A stretch of 52,056 nt of DNA from Thermomonas sp. (GCA_020692565.1 JAIMKJ010000013.1:36557-88612); one strand, 5' to 3'. Positions 19,752 to 28,089 are shown, numbered from the stretch's first letter. Made by a program: numbers and translations. The notes: generated by a model from the letters alone, not told the origin.

Positions 19752-19776
19752 GGAATGCTGAAGCAGTAGTCATTCC
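19752..19776. promoter_or_regulatory. Perfect inverted repeat GGAATG-N13-CATTCC, candidate CysB-type operator
   Basis: GGAATG at 19752-19757 and CATTCC at 19771-19776 form an exact inverted repeat. It lies in an AT-rich stretch (through 19800, ATTCGTTATCTGGTATTTAT) between the divergent cysG and LysR-type gene. CysB sites in enterobacteria contain ATTCC/GGAAT half-sites, so this is the likely regulator-binding region for both promoters. Exact promoters are not resolved. Confidence 0.6.
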
Positions 19777-19892
19777 AATTCGTTATCTGGTATTTATATC
19801 GCTTGATCCGAATAGAGAGATGGAAATCCTGTCCATCTCCCGGCATCCCCCTGGCCGGACCGCTTCTTAACCCGTTGCCCGGAAATTCCGTC

Positions 19893-20879
19893 ATGACTCT
19901 GGTCCAGTTGCGTTATTTCGTCGCGATCGCCGATGCCGGCTTCAACATCACGTCGGCGGCCGAGCATGTCCACGCCACCCAGCCGGGCTTGTCGAAGCAA
20001 CTCAAACAGCTGGAGGACGAACTCGGCTTCCTGCTGTTCGTGCGCAAGGGTCGCAGCCTGGAAGGCCTGACCCCCGCCGGCATCCAGGTTCTGGCGCATT
20101 CGCGCAAGCTGCTGTCCGAAGCGGCGAACATCCGCGCGTTCGCCGCCAACCAGCGCCGCGACGGTCAGGGCCAGCTGTTGATCGCCACCACCCATACCCA
20201 GGCCCGGTTCGTGCTGCCGCCGGTGATTTCGCAGGTGCATCAGGCCTATCCGCAGCTGAGCATCCATCTGCAGCCCAGCGCGGACGGCGATGTGCTGACC
20301 CAGCTTGCGCGCGGCGAAGCCGATCTGGCGTTGATCAGCACCGCTGGCGACGTGCCCGCCGATGGCATCGCGATCCCGCTGTTCCGCTGGCGGCGCGTGG
20401 TGCTGCTGCCGCGCGCGCACCCGCTGGCGCAACTCGGGACACCGCCGACCCTGGCCGATCTGGCGGCATGCCCGCTGGTGAGCTACGAATCCTCGATCCG
20501 GCCCGATTCCTCATTGCGCCGGGCCTTCGCCACGCGCGGGCTGGAACCGCAACTGGCGATGACCGCCCGCGACGCAGACCTGATCAAGACCTATGTCCGC
20601 GCGGGCATCGGTGTCGGCCTGCTGGCGGAAATGGCGGTGAGCGCGATCCAGGACGGCGATCTGGTCGCGCTGCCGGCGCCGGACGCGATTCCCGAATGCA
20701 CGGCGTGGGCGGTGCTGCCGCGCGAACGCGTGCTGCGCGACTACACGGTGGAACTGCTGGTGGCCCTGGCGCCGCAGCTCGACCGCCACGATCTGCGGCG
20801 CACGCTGGCCGGGAATCAGAACGCGCAGTGGCCGGCGCCGCCGACGTGGGGCGAACTGAGCCAGGTCATCACCAGTTGA
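19893..20879 (+). CDS. cysB: CysB-type LysR family transcriptional regulator
   Basis: 328 residues. N-terminal winged helix TLVQLRYFVAIADAGFNITS with recognition region ATQPGLSKQLKQLEDELGF, then the effector domain. The segment IATTHTQARFVLPPVISQV is the CysB/Cbl signature that binds sulfate/thiosulfate or N-acetylserine-type effectors; GADLAL-type and VRAGIGVGLLAEMAV segments complete the fold. It is divergent from cysG-cysK, so it most likely activates cysteine biosynthesis during sulfur limitation and controls itself. The ATG is preceded by a weak GGAAA. I name it CysB by signature and context; Cbl is the alternative. Confidence 0.9.
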   Translation: MTLVQLRYFVAIADAGFNITSAAEHVHATQPGLSKQLKQLEDELGFLLFVRKGRSLEGLTPAGIQVLAHSRKLLSEAANIRAFAANQRRDGQGQLLIATTHTQARFVLPPVISQVHQAYPQLSIHLQPSADGDVLTQLARGEADLALISTAGDVPADGIAIPLFRWRRVVLLPRAHPLAQLGTPPTLADLAACPLVSYESSIRPDSSLRRAFATRGLEPQLAMTARDADLIKTYVRAGIGVGLLAEMAVSAIQDGDLVALPAPDAIPECTAWAVLPRERVLRDYTVELLVALAPQLDRHDLRRTLAGNQNAQWPAPPTWGELSQVITS

Positions 20880-20930
20880 GCGCTGCGGTATCGCGTCGGG
20901 GCGAGCCGTCCCTGGCGGCTGTCGACTGCC

Positions 20931-22646
20931 TCAGGCATGCAGCCAGAACGCGGCATCCGAAAACTTCGCGTCGTTCCACCAGCCGGGCTTCGAGGTGCCG
21001 TAGCGGAAATTGACCGTGCCGGCCTGGCTCTGCAGCGGTGCGGTCACTTCGCCCGCGGCATTGCGTCTGGCGCTGTGGCGCGCGGTTTCCGGTACCACCA
21101 TCGCGATGTGGCCGGAGCGCCCGTTCTGCTTGCGCTCGGCGACGATCAGGCCGACCGCGCCCTGGTTCGCTTCCAGCTGCAGCTTGCCTGCGGTGCCGGT
21201 GCGGCGCCAGCCGAAATGCGGGCCGAAGTCGCGCAGCCAGAAGAAGAGATCGTCGGCGCGCATCTCGCGCACGGTATTGCCGATCAGCGGCGGCACGGTT
21301 TCGCCGCGCGCGATCCGCGTCAATGCGGCCTCCGACCACCACACCCGCGGCAGATACACGCCGGCCAGCGCACAGTAGTCGTGCGCGTAGATGTTGCAGA
21401 ACGTCAGTCCGTCGCGCGGCTTGTAGCGCAGATGGGCCGGGTCGTCGCAGGCCAGCCAGTCGATGATCGCCGCCAGCTCGCGACGCAGCGTGTCGGCATC
21501 GTGTCCGGTGCGCGAAGGCCGACCGGCTTCGTTGAGCGAATGCGCGCCGGCGATGCCGCGACGCAGGACTGTCCTGCCGGCCGGCGGCGTTATGTGGGCG
21601 GCGATGAAGCCGTGCTGTGGCGGCTGCGGCGAGGGCGCCACCACCGGAATGCTGTCGATTTGGCTGTCCCGCACCAGGAACCGGCTGGCGGCGAAACCGC
21701 GCAGCAGCGCGCCCATGAGGCTGGTTTCGACTTCGATGAAGCCGTCGACCGCGATTCCGGTCAGTGCGCGGACAGGGTGCCCGTCGGGCAGATCGGCTTT
21801 GACGTTCGCGGTCGGCGGTGTGCTGATACGCGGTTCGCTGCGCAGGCGCAGGGTGGTGGTGCGGGTGTCGACGCGGAAGAACGGCCCGGTCGCGGCGATC
21901 GGACTGGGCGCAGGCAGACTCGCCTCGCCGGGCATCGGCTCGGGCGACACCGGCGTCTGTCCGCCGACCGCCACCGTTTTCGACAGGCGGATGAACTGGA
22001 ACACCTGCTCGCCGTAGAACCTGTGGCCGTTGAAGTGGCCTTGCTTCAGGCCTTTCGATGGCTGGAAACCGCCGGTGTTGTAGGCGATGGCGATATGCGC
22101 GAGTTCCTCATCGCTCAGCCGCGTGCGCTGCTGGAAGCCGAGCGTGCGCAGCCCGCGTTTCAGCTCCGCGATGCACATCGCCAACGTATCGTCGAAGCGC
22201 ACGTAGCGCCGCTCCAGGAAATACTGCGGATCGTCGCGGAAGAACTGCAGGTCGCGCTGGAACAGGCCATAACCGCGGCAGAACTTGTCCGGGTTCGCGA
22301 CCACGCTGTTGTAGCCGGGAACATGCGCGGCCATGTCCACCAGCGCCTGGCGCGCGATCGCGAACATGGCCGCGCCCTGCGGGCGCGCGATCAGTGCCGC
22401 GCGATCTTTGGGGAACGCACGGCGCCCGCTGCCGTCGACTCTGGCATCGATGACATCGCCGACGCACAGTGCCAGGATCCGCGCGACCGGCAAGCGGTCG
22501 CGCCTGAGTTTCGACCAGATGAAGCCGGTTTCCTGACAGGCGACGGCGACGATGAGGTCGACGGTGAGCGGTGTGCCTGCCAATGCGGGCAGGATGCGTG
22601 CCTGGAACTGTTGTTTGAACCAGCGGATATCGTCGCGGTCGGGCAC
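20931..22646 (-). CDS. Two-domain peptidoglycan hydrolase with central SH3-like segment, no signal peptide
   Basis: 571 residues. Residues 1 to about 235 look like a lysozyme/lytic transglycosylase-type domain: LTVDLIVAVACQETGFIWSK holds a candidate catalytic Glu, and RGYGLFQRDLQFF and IAIAYNTGGFQPS follow the usual order. Residues 255-335 resemble a bacterial SH3 repeat (TLRLRSEPRI). The C-terminal part from about 385 resembles a CHAP/NlpC-like amidase or peptidase: LTFCNIYAHDYCALAGV with a Cys, then SGHIAMVVPE with a His. No signal peptide is visible, as in phage-tail or contractile-system lysins. GTG start with a strong AAGGAGG. Last gene of the DUF2589 operon. Catalytic residues are proposed from motif order only. 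Confidence 0.7.
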   Translation of the reverse strand: MPDRDDIRWFKQQFQARILPALAGTPLTVDLIVAVACQETGFIWSKLRRDRLPVARILALCVGDVIDARVDGSGRRAFPKDRAALIARPQGAAMFAIARQALVDMAAHVPGYNSVVANPDKFCRGYGLFQRDLQFFRDDPQYFLERRYVRFDDTLAMCIAELKRGLRTLGFQQRTRLSDEELAHIAIAYNTGGFQPSKGLKQGHFNGHRFYGEQVFQFIRLSKTVAVGGQTPVSPEPMPGEASLPAPSPIAATGPFFRVDTRTTTLRLRSEPRISTPPTANVKADLPDGHPVRALTGIAVDGFIEVETSLMGALLRGFAASRFLVRDSQIDSIPVVAPSPQPPQHGFIAAHITPPAGRTVLRRGIAGAHSLNEAGRPSRTGHDADTLRRELAAIIDWLACDDPAHLRYKPRDGLTFCNIYAHDYCALAGVYLPRVWWSEAALTRIARGETVPPLIGNTVREMRADDLFFWLRDFGPHFGWRRTGTAGKLQLEANQGAVGLIVAERKQNGRSGHIAMVVPETARHSARRNAAGEVTAPLQSQAGTVNFRYGTSKPGWWNDAKFSDAAFWLHA

Positions 22647-22835
22647 GGTGACCTCCTTGTCCGGTATGGATGCCGATGATGAGCCGGAATTCGAGTAGGC
22701 GCGGCCTTTGAAGCTGGCCGTGTCTCGAATCCACCCGCTTGTCGAGCCAGGTGATGCATCGGATCAACGTGGAATCGGGATCGCGTCGGACAGGACGGAC
22801 GCCCGGATGCGCGGACGCATCCGGGGCGCGGGCGG

Positions 22836-23396
22836 TCAGATGTCCGGGAAATCGAGCGGGTCGATTTCTTCGGCCAGCAGCAGGCGGATATCGTCGTTCG
22901 ATAACAGCGCGCGAAGCTGCGCGGCCATCGGCTTGAGCTGCTCATGGGCGATGCAGAGCGCCCAGACCTGGTCGATGAGGGGTTCGATGCCGTGGCCCGG
23001 GTCGTAGCGCACCGCGCCGCTCTGCGCGACGATCTGCAGCAACTGCCGGGCGAGGTCGCGGGCCTGCTGCATTTTCGCCGCATGCGGACGCAGGCCCTGC
23101 TGGATCGCTTCCTGCAGATCGTGGACCAGGGCGATGGCGATGGCCTGCTGACGCCGGCGCAGCGTGCCGCGGCGGTCGTCGTCGAACGCGGGCGCGAGGA
23201 TGCGCGCCTTGAAGCCGGCGACCTGCGCCGCTTCGACCATGCGGTGGCCCGACAGCAGGTCCTCGCAGCGGTCGATCCAGGGCATCAGGTCGGCCATCGC
23301 CGCGGGCGACTTGCGCTCGAAGCGACGGACGATGGCGGGCAGCAGCAACAACTGGTCGGAGAGTTGACGGACGAGATGGAGTGTCGATCGCAGCAT
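22836..23396 (-). CDS. Hypothetical helical protein in the DUF2589 operon
   Basis: 186 residues, no recognisable domain, no signal peptide and no membrane helix. The composition (rich in Ala, Leu, Gln, Arg) and heptad-like stretches such as IALVHDLQEAIQQGL and MQQARDLARQLLQIV predict an all-helical protein. It ends in an acidic EEIDPLDFPDI tail. The ATG follows the stop of the upstream gene by 6 bp, with GGAG within that gene's last codons, so translation is coupled. Position between the DUF2589-related proteins and the cell-wall hydrolase suggests an accessory or chaperone-like role, but that is a guess. Confidence 0.7.
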   Translation of the reverse strand: MLRSTLHLVRQLSDQLLLLPAIVRRFERKSPAAMADLMPWIDRCEDLLSGHRMVEAAQVAGFKARILAPAFDDDRRGTLRRRQQAIAIALVHDLQEAIQQGLRPHAAKMQQARDLARQLLQIVAQSGAVRYDPGHGIEPLIDQVWALCIAHEQLKPMAAQLRALLSNDDIRLLLAEEIDPLDFPDI

Positions 23397-23402
23397 GGCC
23401 GG

Positions 23403-24107
23403 TCACTCCGGCAGCAGTTTGCGCTCGACGGTGCCGTCGTCGCGTTCGATGGTCTGCCATTCCATGCCGTCCTCGCCGACCGTCATCCGGATCCGGACGA
23501 TGTCTTCCGGCCGCTGTTCGCGCAGGCGATGCGATTCGGCGATGACCGCGAGTTGATCGATCCTGGGTTTGTCGACCACGCCCCTGATCAGGCCCACGCA
23601 CAGTTCGAGCATGCGCTCCTCGCTGTATTCCGGCTTGTAATCGCCTGGGAATTTGCCGTCGTGCAGGCGCGCTTCTTCGCCGATGCGGAACAGATCGGCG
23701 GCGATGGACTTCGCGAAACCGGAAAACGCCTCGGCCATGTTCTTGGCGCGGATGTTCTCGACGAGCGTGTCCGTGCGCTGGTCGAGCGCGGTGCGCAGGT
23801 GCTGGGCGGGGATCGGCGGCAATTCGACGTAGCCGACGCTGCGCGCCAGCTCCCGCGCGGCGACGCGCTTGAACTCGTCGTTGCCGATCGGGTCGAGCTG
23901 GTAGCCGCTGAGTTCGCTCAGGCCTTCGATCGCCACCGGAATGGTCAGCTCGATGTCGCCGATGCGCATCCGCGGCACCGCGAAATGCCTGAGCAGATCA
24001 TGTTTGGCGTATTGCTCGGCGACCTGCACGGTGCGCGCGTCCGCCATGACGCGCGCATCGGTGATGCTGCCGAAGATGCCGCCGAGATATTCGTTGAGTG
24101 TGGGCAT
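23403..24107 (-). CDS. DUF2589-partner protein, function unknown
   Basis: 234 residues, soluble, no signal peptide. It begins MPTLNEYLGGIFGSITDARV, and residues 40-60 (AVPRMRIGDIELTIPVAIEG) resemble the VP.L.IP.LRIE.LTI stretch in the adjacent DUF2589 protein, so the two are probably distant relatives or pack together. Residues 120-160 are helical (NMAEAFSGFAKSIAADLF); the C-terminus has paired strands ending VERKLLPE. ATG with AGGA 8 bases upstream. In other bacteria I recall such proteins beside DUF2589 genes, but no biochemical role is known to me. Confidence 0.72.
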   Translation of the reverse strand: MPTLNEYLGGIFGSITDARVMADARTVQVAEQYAKHDLLRHFAVPRMRIGDIELTIPVAIEGLSELSGYQLDPIGNDEFKRVAARELARSVGYVELPPIPAQHLRTALDQRTDTLVENIRAKNMAEAFSGFAKSIAADLFRIGEEARLHDGKFPGDYKPEYSEERMLELCVGLIRGVVDKPRIDQLAVIAESHRLREQRPEDIVRIRMTVGEDGMEWQTIERDDGTVERKLLPE

Positions 24108-24133
24108 GGTCGTTTCCTGGGTTCGAGTGAAGT

Positions 24134-24156
24134 GGGGCCGGCATTGCGCCGGCCCC
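24134..24156 (-). other. Intra-operon hairpin behind the DUF2589 gene
   Basis: GGGGCCGGC at 24134-24142 and GCCGGCCCC at 24148-24156 form a perfect 9-bp GC stem with a 5-nt loop. It starts 9 bp after the DUF2589 stop codon and ends before the next Shine-Dalgarno. There is no T-run, so it is more likely an mRNA-stabilising or attenuating hairpin than a full terminator. Such an element would give more DUF2589 protein than downstream products. Confidence 0.6.
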
Positions 24157-24165
24157 GGGGTTCCA

Positions 24166-24753
24166 TCAGGCGCTGACGATGCTGTCTTCCAGCATGGTCA
24201 GGATGCGATCCAGGCCGGCCGGGATCTCATCGTTGACTGCATGCACGCGCACGCCGAGGTTGTAGGTCTTTTCGACGCTCGTGCCGCTGCTGGCGGTGCG
24301 CTTGTACGATGCGGACGCCTTGAAGTTGACGATCTTGTAGTTGATGCCGAGTTCGGCGCTGGCCGCGAACTCGCTGGAGACGTTGGAGGTCTCCGTCGAA
24401 GTCAGCTTGGCGTTGAAGTCGATCGTCAGCGTTTCGATCCGCAGCGCCGGGATCGTCAGCATGGTCAGGAAGGGCACCGAGATGTTGACTTCGGCATCGG
24501 TGAACGGCTCGTTGGTCGGGCCGGCGGGCTGTTCCGGATCGAACGCCGGATTTGGGGTCTTCTTCTTGTATTTGAAGTCGACGTAGCGCAGGTCGGTGAT
24601 GTTGCCGTCGTCGTCTTTCTCGAAGCCCACTTCCTTGATGAAGTTGACCTGCGACATCGACGCCGCATGCTGGGCCTGCACGGCGGCCTGCAGCGGACCG
24701 CCGATGTAGACGCTGAAGTCGAGACTGTTGAGTTCCTGTACGAGATTGGGCAT
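24166..24753 (-). CDS. DUF2589 domain-containing protein
   Basis: 195 residues. It begins MPNLVQELNSLDFSVYIGGP with a helical N-terminal part (residues 15-35). Most of the rest is beta-rich: EVNISVPFLTMLTIPALRIE, TLTIDFNAKLTSTE, INYKIVNFKASASYKRT and VEKTYNLGVRVHAVND. The alternating pattern of polar and apolar residues over long strands is what one sees in self-assembling or barrel-forming beta proteins. Start fixed by AGGAG 8 bases before the ATG; reading further upstream in frame gives no conserved sequence. It matches the DUF2589 family, whose function is not established. First gene of a four-gene minus-strand operon ending in a peptidoglycan hydrolase. Confidence 0.82.
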   Translation of the reverse strand: MPNLVQELNSLDFSVYIGGPLQAAVQAQHAASMSQVNFIKEVGFEKDDDGNITDLRYVDFKYKKKTPNPAFDPEQPAGPTNEPFTDAEVNISVPFLTMLTIPALRIETLTIDFNAKLTSTETSNVSSEFAASAELGINYKIVNFKASASYKRTASSGTSVEKTYNLGVRVHAVNDEIPAGLDRILTMLEDSIVSA

Positions 24754-25240
24754 GGGTATCGCTCCTTGTCGTGTTTGCCTACTCTGTTGCGGCTTTTCGG
24801 CTTCCGCCGCCTGCGTGCTGCACCGTCCGCCGCGACCGGAACGCCATCCGTGGCGTTCCGCATCGAAGGCAAGCGCGTCCCTGCGGAAAACGACGTCCTG
24901 CCGTTTTCCCGGTGATCGACGAGAAGTCCGCCCGGCACGCAATCGGGCGGTCGTGGATGAGGTGTCTCGTTTGCGTAAGGACCATTGTCCTGATCCGGAT
25001 CGCATAGGCTGCGACAGCGGAAAAATGCATGAAAAGCAGGGGAAAACAGATTTCAAACACTTCGGTCGAATCGTTGGATCCGCTTCTGTGGGAGCGACGG
25101 AAGTCGCGGTGGCACCAGGCAGAACCATCCGCGATTCGTGCGCGGACAAGCAGGCTGGACTGACAAGCCCGGCATCGACATAGTTCGACTTCAGTCTGGG
25201 CTTGTCAGCCCAGCCTGCTTTCAGCCTGGCCTACTCGCGG
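24754..25240. other. Non-coding stretch with intergenic repeats
   Basis: No credible gene. The first 300 bp should hold the promoter of the DUF2589 operon; I cannot pick a confident -35/-10 pair. A GTGGGAGCGACGGAAGTCGC-type repeat lies at about 25085-25108. Paired arms lie at 25149-25170 and 25199-25219 (listed separately). Confidence 0.6.
25149..25219. repeat. Inverted repeat AGCAGGCTGG...
   Basis: Arms 25149-25170 and 25198-25219 (AGCAGGCTGGACTGACAAGC and its near-complement) surround a 27-bp loop. It lies just beyond the 3' end of dbpA, so it may terminate dbpA transcription. A distant member of the same hairpin class found elsewhere in this window. Confidence 0.65.
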
Positions 25241-26623
25241 CTACAGCCGGTTGACGCGGAACTTGCGGCCCTTGATCTTGCCGGCGCGCAGCCGCGACAG
25301 CGCGGTGTCGGCCTGCGCGCGCGCGATCGCGACATACGCACGCGTCGCGTAGACATCGATCTTGCCGATGGCATCGACCTTCAGTCCGGCGTCGCCGGTG
25401 AGCGCGCCGACGATATCGCCCGGCCGCAGTTTGTCGCTGCGGCCGGCATCGATGCGCAGGGTGACCATCGCCGCCGGCTGCACGTTGTGCGGCCGGCCTG
25501 TCAGCGGCTCCATGCGCTCCCAGCGCAGCTGTTTTCCCAGTCGTTCGCTGATCGCGGTCTTGCGCGGCAGTTCGTGCGGCATGCACAGGCTGAGGGCGAG
25601 CCCATCGCGTCCGGCGCGGCCGGTGCGGCCGATGCGGTGCAGGTAGGTGTCGGCATCAGTGGGCAGATCGTAGTTCACGACCGCGCCGAGATCTTCGACA
25701 TCCAGCCCGCGCGCGGCGACATCGCTGGCTACCAGCACGCTGCAGCTGCGGTTCGCGAACCGCACCAGCACTTCGTCGCGGTCGCGCTGCTCCATGTCGC
25801 CGTGCAGCGCGAGTGCGGTGAAGCCGTAATGCGCCAGCGAGCCGACCACTTCCTCGGTGTCCTTGCGCATGTTGCAGAACACCACGCAGGATTCCGGCTT
25901 GTAACGCAGCAGCAGCGCAGCGAGCAGCGGCGCCTTGCGATCCGGTTCCACTTCGAAGAAGAGTTGTTCGATGGTGTCGGGTTCGGCGCCGCCGTCGATG
26001 CTGATCTCCAGCGCATCGCCGAGCATGGCGTTGCCCAGCGCGCGGATGGCGTCGGGAAACGTCGCCGAGAACAGCAGGGTCTGGCGATGCTTCGGCGTGC
26101 GTTTGACGATGTCGCGGATCGCGTCCTCGAAACCCATGTCGAGCATGCGGTCGGCTTCGTCCAGGACCAGCGTGCCGACGCCGCCCAACTGCAGCGCTTT
26201 CTTCTGCATGAGTTCCTGGATGCGGCCGGGCGTGCCGACGACGACGTGCGGTTCGTGGGTGAGCGACGCGAGTTGCGGCCCCAGCGGAATGCCGCCGCAG
26301 AGGATCGAGATCTTGAGGTTGGGGATGCCGGTGGCGAGCTTGCGCAGTTGTTTGCCGACCTGGTCCGCGAGTTCGCGGGTGGGGCACAGCACCAGCGCCT
26401 GGGTCTGGATCGTCATTGGATCGAGCCGATGCAGCAGTCCCAGCCCGAACGCCGCGGTCTTGCCGCTGCCGGTCGGCGCCTGCGCGATCACGTCGCGGCC
26501 GTCCAGAATCGCCGGCAGCGCCTGAGCCTGGACCGGCGTCATCGACGTGTAGCCGAGGGCGTCGATGCCCTGCAGCAGGGCGGGAGAGAGCGGCAGCGCG
26601 GCGAAATCGGTGGTCGTTGTCAT
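25241..26623 (-). CDS. dbpA: ATP-dependent RNA helicase DbpA
   Basis: DEAD-box helicase specific for 23S rRNA hairpin 92, acting in late 50S assembly. 460 residues versus 457 in E. coli. Q-motif region YTSMTPVQAQALP, Walker A AQAPTGSGKTAAF, PTRELA, GTPGRI, DEAD motif VLDEADRMLDMGF, SATFPDA, DVAARGLDVEDL and HRIGRTGRAGRDG are all present. The last 75 residues form the DbpA-type RRM-like domain (LRPGDIVGALTGDAGL, IGKIDVYATRAYVAI), which distinguishes it from the DeaD-like helicase about 10 kb further on. The ATG (MTTTTDF) is chosen over longer readings, which lack homology. Confidence 0.96.
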   Translation of the reverse strand: MTTTTDFAALPLSPALLQGIDALGYTSMTPVQAQALPAILDGRDVIAQAPTGSGKTAAFGLGLLHRLDPMTIQTQALVLCPTRELADQVGKQLRKLATGIPNLKISILCGGIPLGPQLASLTHEPHVVVGTPGRIQELMQKKALQLGGVGTLVLDEADRMLDMGFEDAIRDIVKRTPKHRQTLLFSATFPDAIRALGNAMLGDALEISIDGGAEPDTIEQLFFEVEPDRKAPLLAALLLRYKPESCVVFCNMRKDTEEVVGSLAHYGFTALALHGDMEQRDRDEVLVRFANRSCSVLVASDVAARGLDVEDLGAVVNYDLPTDADTYLHRIGRTGRAGRDGLALSLCMPHELPRKTAISERLGKQLRWERMEPLTGRPHNVQPAAMVTLRIDAGRSDKLRPGDIVGALTGDAGLKVDAIGKIDVYATRAYVAIARAQADTALSRLRAGKIKGRKFRVNRL

Positions 26624-26650
26624 GCCGCCATGATCGCAGACCCGTTCGCG

Positions 26651-26776
26651 CAGGAGGGCCTTCAGGTCCGATCTTTTCCCACCGACGTCATCGAATGCGA
26701 TCCGCCGGAAGGCCATTCTGCGACCGCGATGGTCTTGGAACCCGGGGAGGAGCTCGGGCCTGAAGGCCCTCCTACA
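26651..26776. repeat. Inverted repeat of the AGGAGGGCCTTCAGG family
   Basis: Arms at about 26651-26674 and 26752-26776 (AGGAGGGCCTTCAGGTCCG and its relative CGGGCCTGAAGGCCCTCCTA) flank a 77-bp spacer. It lies between dbpA and the alpha/beta hydrolase gene. The right arm supplies the TAG stop of the hydrolase gene. Confidence 0.7.
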
Positions 26777-27983
26777 GGCGTGGTTTGGCTTTCTGCCGCG
26801 GCTTCTGCTTCAACCAGCGCAGCAGGCGATCGGCGACCGCCGGGTCGCTCAGCAGCTCCAGATGGCTCGTCTCGTAGGCGATCCACTGCCGCGATTTGGG
26901 GAAGGGCAGCGCCCGTTCCGGGTCCGGGTGATGGCCCAGCGCGCTGGCGACGGGCACCAGGCCGTCGCCGATCCATCGATCCTGCAGGTCGCCGCGCCGC
27001 TGGCCGGCGGTCGCGGCGATGGCGTAGCAGCGCACGCCTTTCGGCAGAGGCGCGACCGCACGGCCGCCGCGGGGCGTATCGAGCGGATGGCCGTGACGCA
27101 GGTCGGTGATGCCAGCGCTGCGGATCTTGCCGACGCGCGCGAGCGGGGCCGCGAACGGCGTCGCGCCGAGGACCAGGTCGATCCAGTTGCCGCCGCGTTC
27201 CAGCGGCGCGCCGTGGTGCGGCGAGCCCATGCAGACCAGATGGCGCAGTGTTTCCAGCCAGGCATGATCCAGTCTTTCGGCATGGCGGCATGCGCTGCGT
27301 GCGATCAGCCCGCCCATGCTGTGGCCGATGATCGCGATGTCTTCGATCGGTACCGGCCACTGCCGTTGCAGGATTTCGAGCTGCTCGGCGAACTGCCGGC
27401 CGTTGCTGGCGATCGAAAGCCCGGAGTTGTAGTGCAGATACAGCGGCGTGTAACCCAGCGCGTCGGCGAGCATCGCGCCGTGATCGTGGCCGTCGCGCGT
27501 CCACTGCAGGTCGTTCATGCACAGGCCGTGGACCAGGACGAGCAGCTTCGAGCTTCGATCCGGCACGGCATCGGCCAATGCCTCGGTGCGCAGCGTCAGC
27601 GGTTGGCCTGCATGGTGCAGGCGCATCGGCAGGGCCAGCGGATTGCCGGTCGCGGCGAGGTGGTCGCCGAGCACGCCGTTGAGTGCGGCGAGCACCGCTT
27701 CGCGCTGCGGGGATCTGCGCGCCTCGGGACCCGGAACCGGGAGCCGCGCGAGCACGGTATCTAGCGCATTGCCGGTGAGGCCGGTCACGCCGCGGACGCT
27801 GCGGTAGACCAGGCCGGTGATGCCGGCGGTGCGCTCCGGCGCGGTTCCGCGGACGCCCAGATGAGGGCTTGCGATCGCGGCATGCATCGCTTCGACCAGA
27901 TCGGTGACGCTGGAGGTCGCGGTCACCCCCAGGCGCGCGAACCCGTGGAGGTCGGACAGGCGCAGGAGATTCCTGTCGATCAT
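26772..27983 (-). CDS. Alpha/beta hydrolase, lipase/PGAP1-like
   Basis: 403 residues. After an N-terminal helical part of about 140 residues comes an alpha/beta hydrolase core: KLLVLVHGLCMNDLQWTRDG (oxyanion strand HG), the nucleophile elbow AIIGHSMGGLIARSA, then VCMGSPHHGAPLERGGNW, and a C-terminal His in YETSHLELLSD. The GHSMGG and SPHHG segments resemble triacylglycerol lipases and PGAP1-like esterases. No signal peptide is visible, so it may be cytoplasmic. The stop codon falls within a REP-like repeat. ATG start has only a weak ribosome site. Substrate unknown. Confidence 0.82.
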   Translation of the reverse strand: MIDRNLLRLSDLHGFARLGVTATSSVTDLVEAMHAAIASPHLGVRGTAPERTAGITGLVYRSVRGVTGLTGNALDTVLARLPVPGPEARRSPQREAVLAALNGVLGDHLAATGNPLALPMRLHHAGQPLTLRTEALADAVPDRSSKLLVLVHGLCMNDLQWTRDGHDHGAMLADALGYTPLYLHYNSGLSIASNGRQFAEQLEILQRQWPVPIEDIAIIGHSMGGLIARSACRHAERLDHAWLETLRHLVCMGSPHHGAPLERGGNWIDLVLGATPFAAPLARVGKIRSAGITDLRHGHPLDTPRGGRAVAPLPKGVRCYAIAATAGQRRGDLQDRWIGDGLVPVASALGHHPDPERALPFPKSRQWIAYETSHLELLSDPAVADRLLRWLKQKPRQKAKPRL

Positions 27984-28089
27984 GCGGATGGTGTCTCGTG
28001 GCCGTGTTGCGTTGCAGTATGCATGAAGGGGCCGTGTCGCAACGCCGTCGGGGTCCGGGTTCGCGCGCGGTCGATTCTCCCCGGAACGC

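Noticed and set aside
20931..24753. Remnant prophage
   Set aside because: Apart from a lysin-like hydrolase there are no capsid, tail, integrase or repressor genes, and base composition matches the chromosome.
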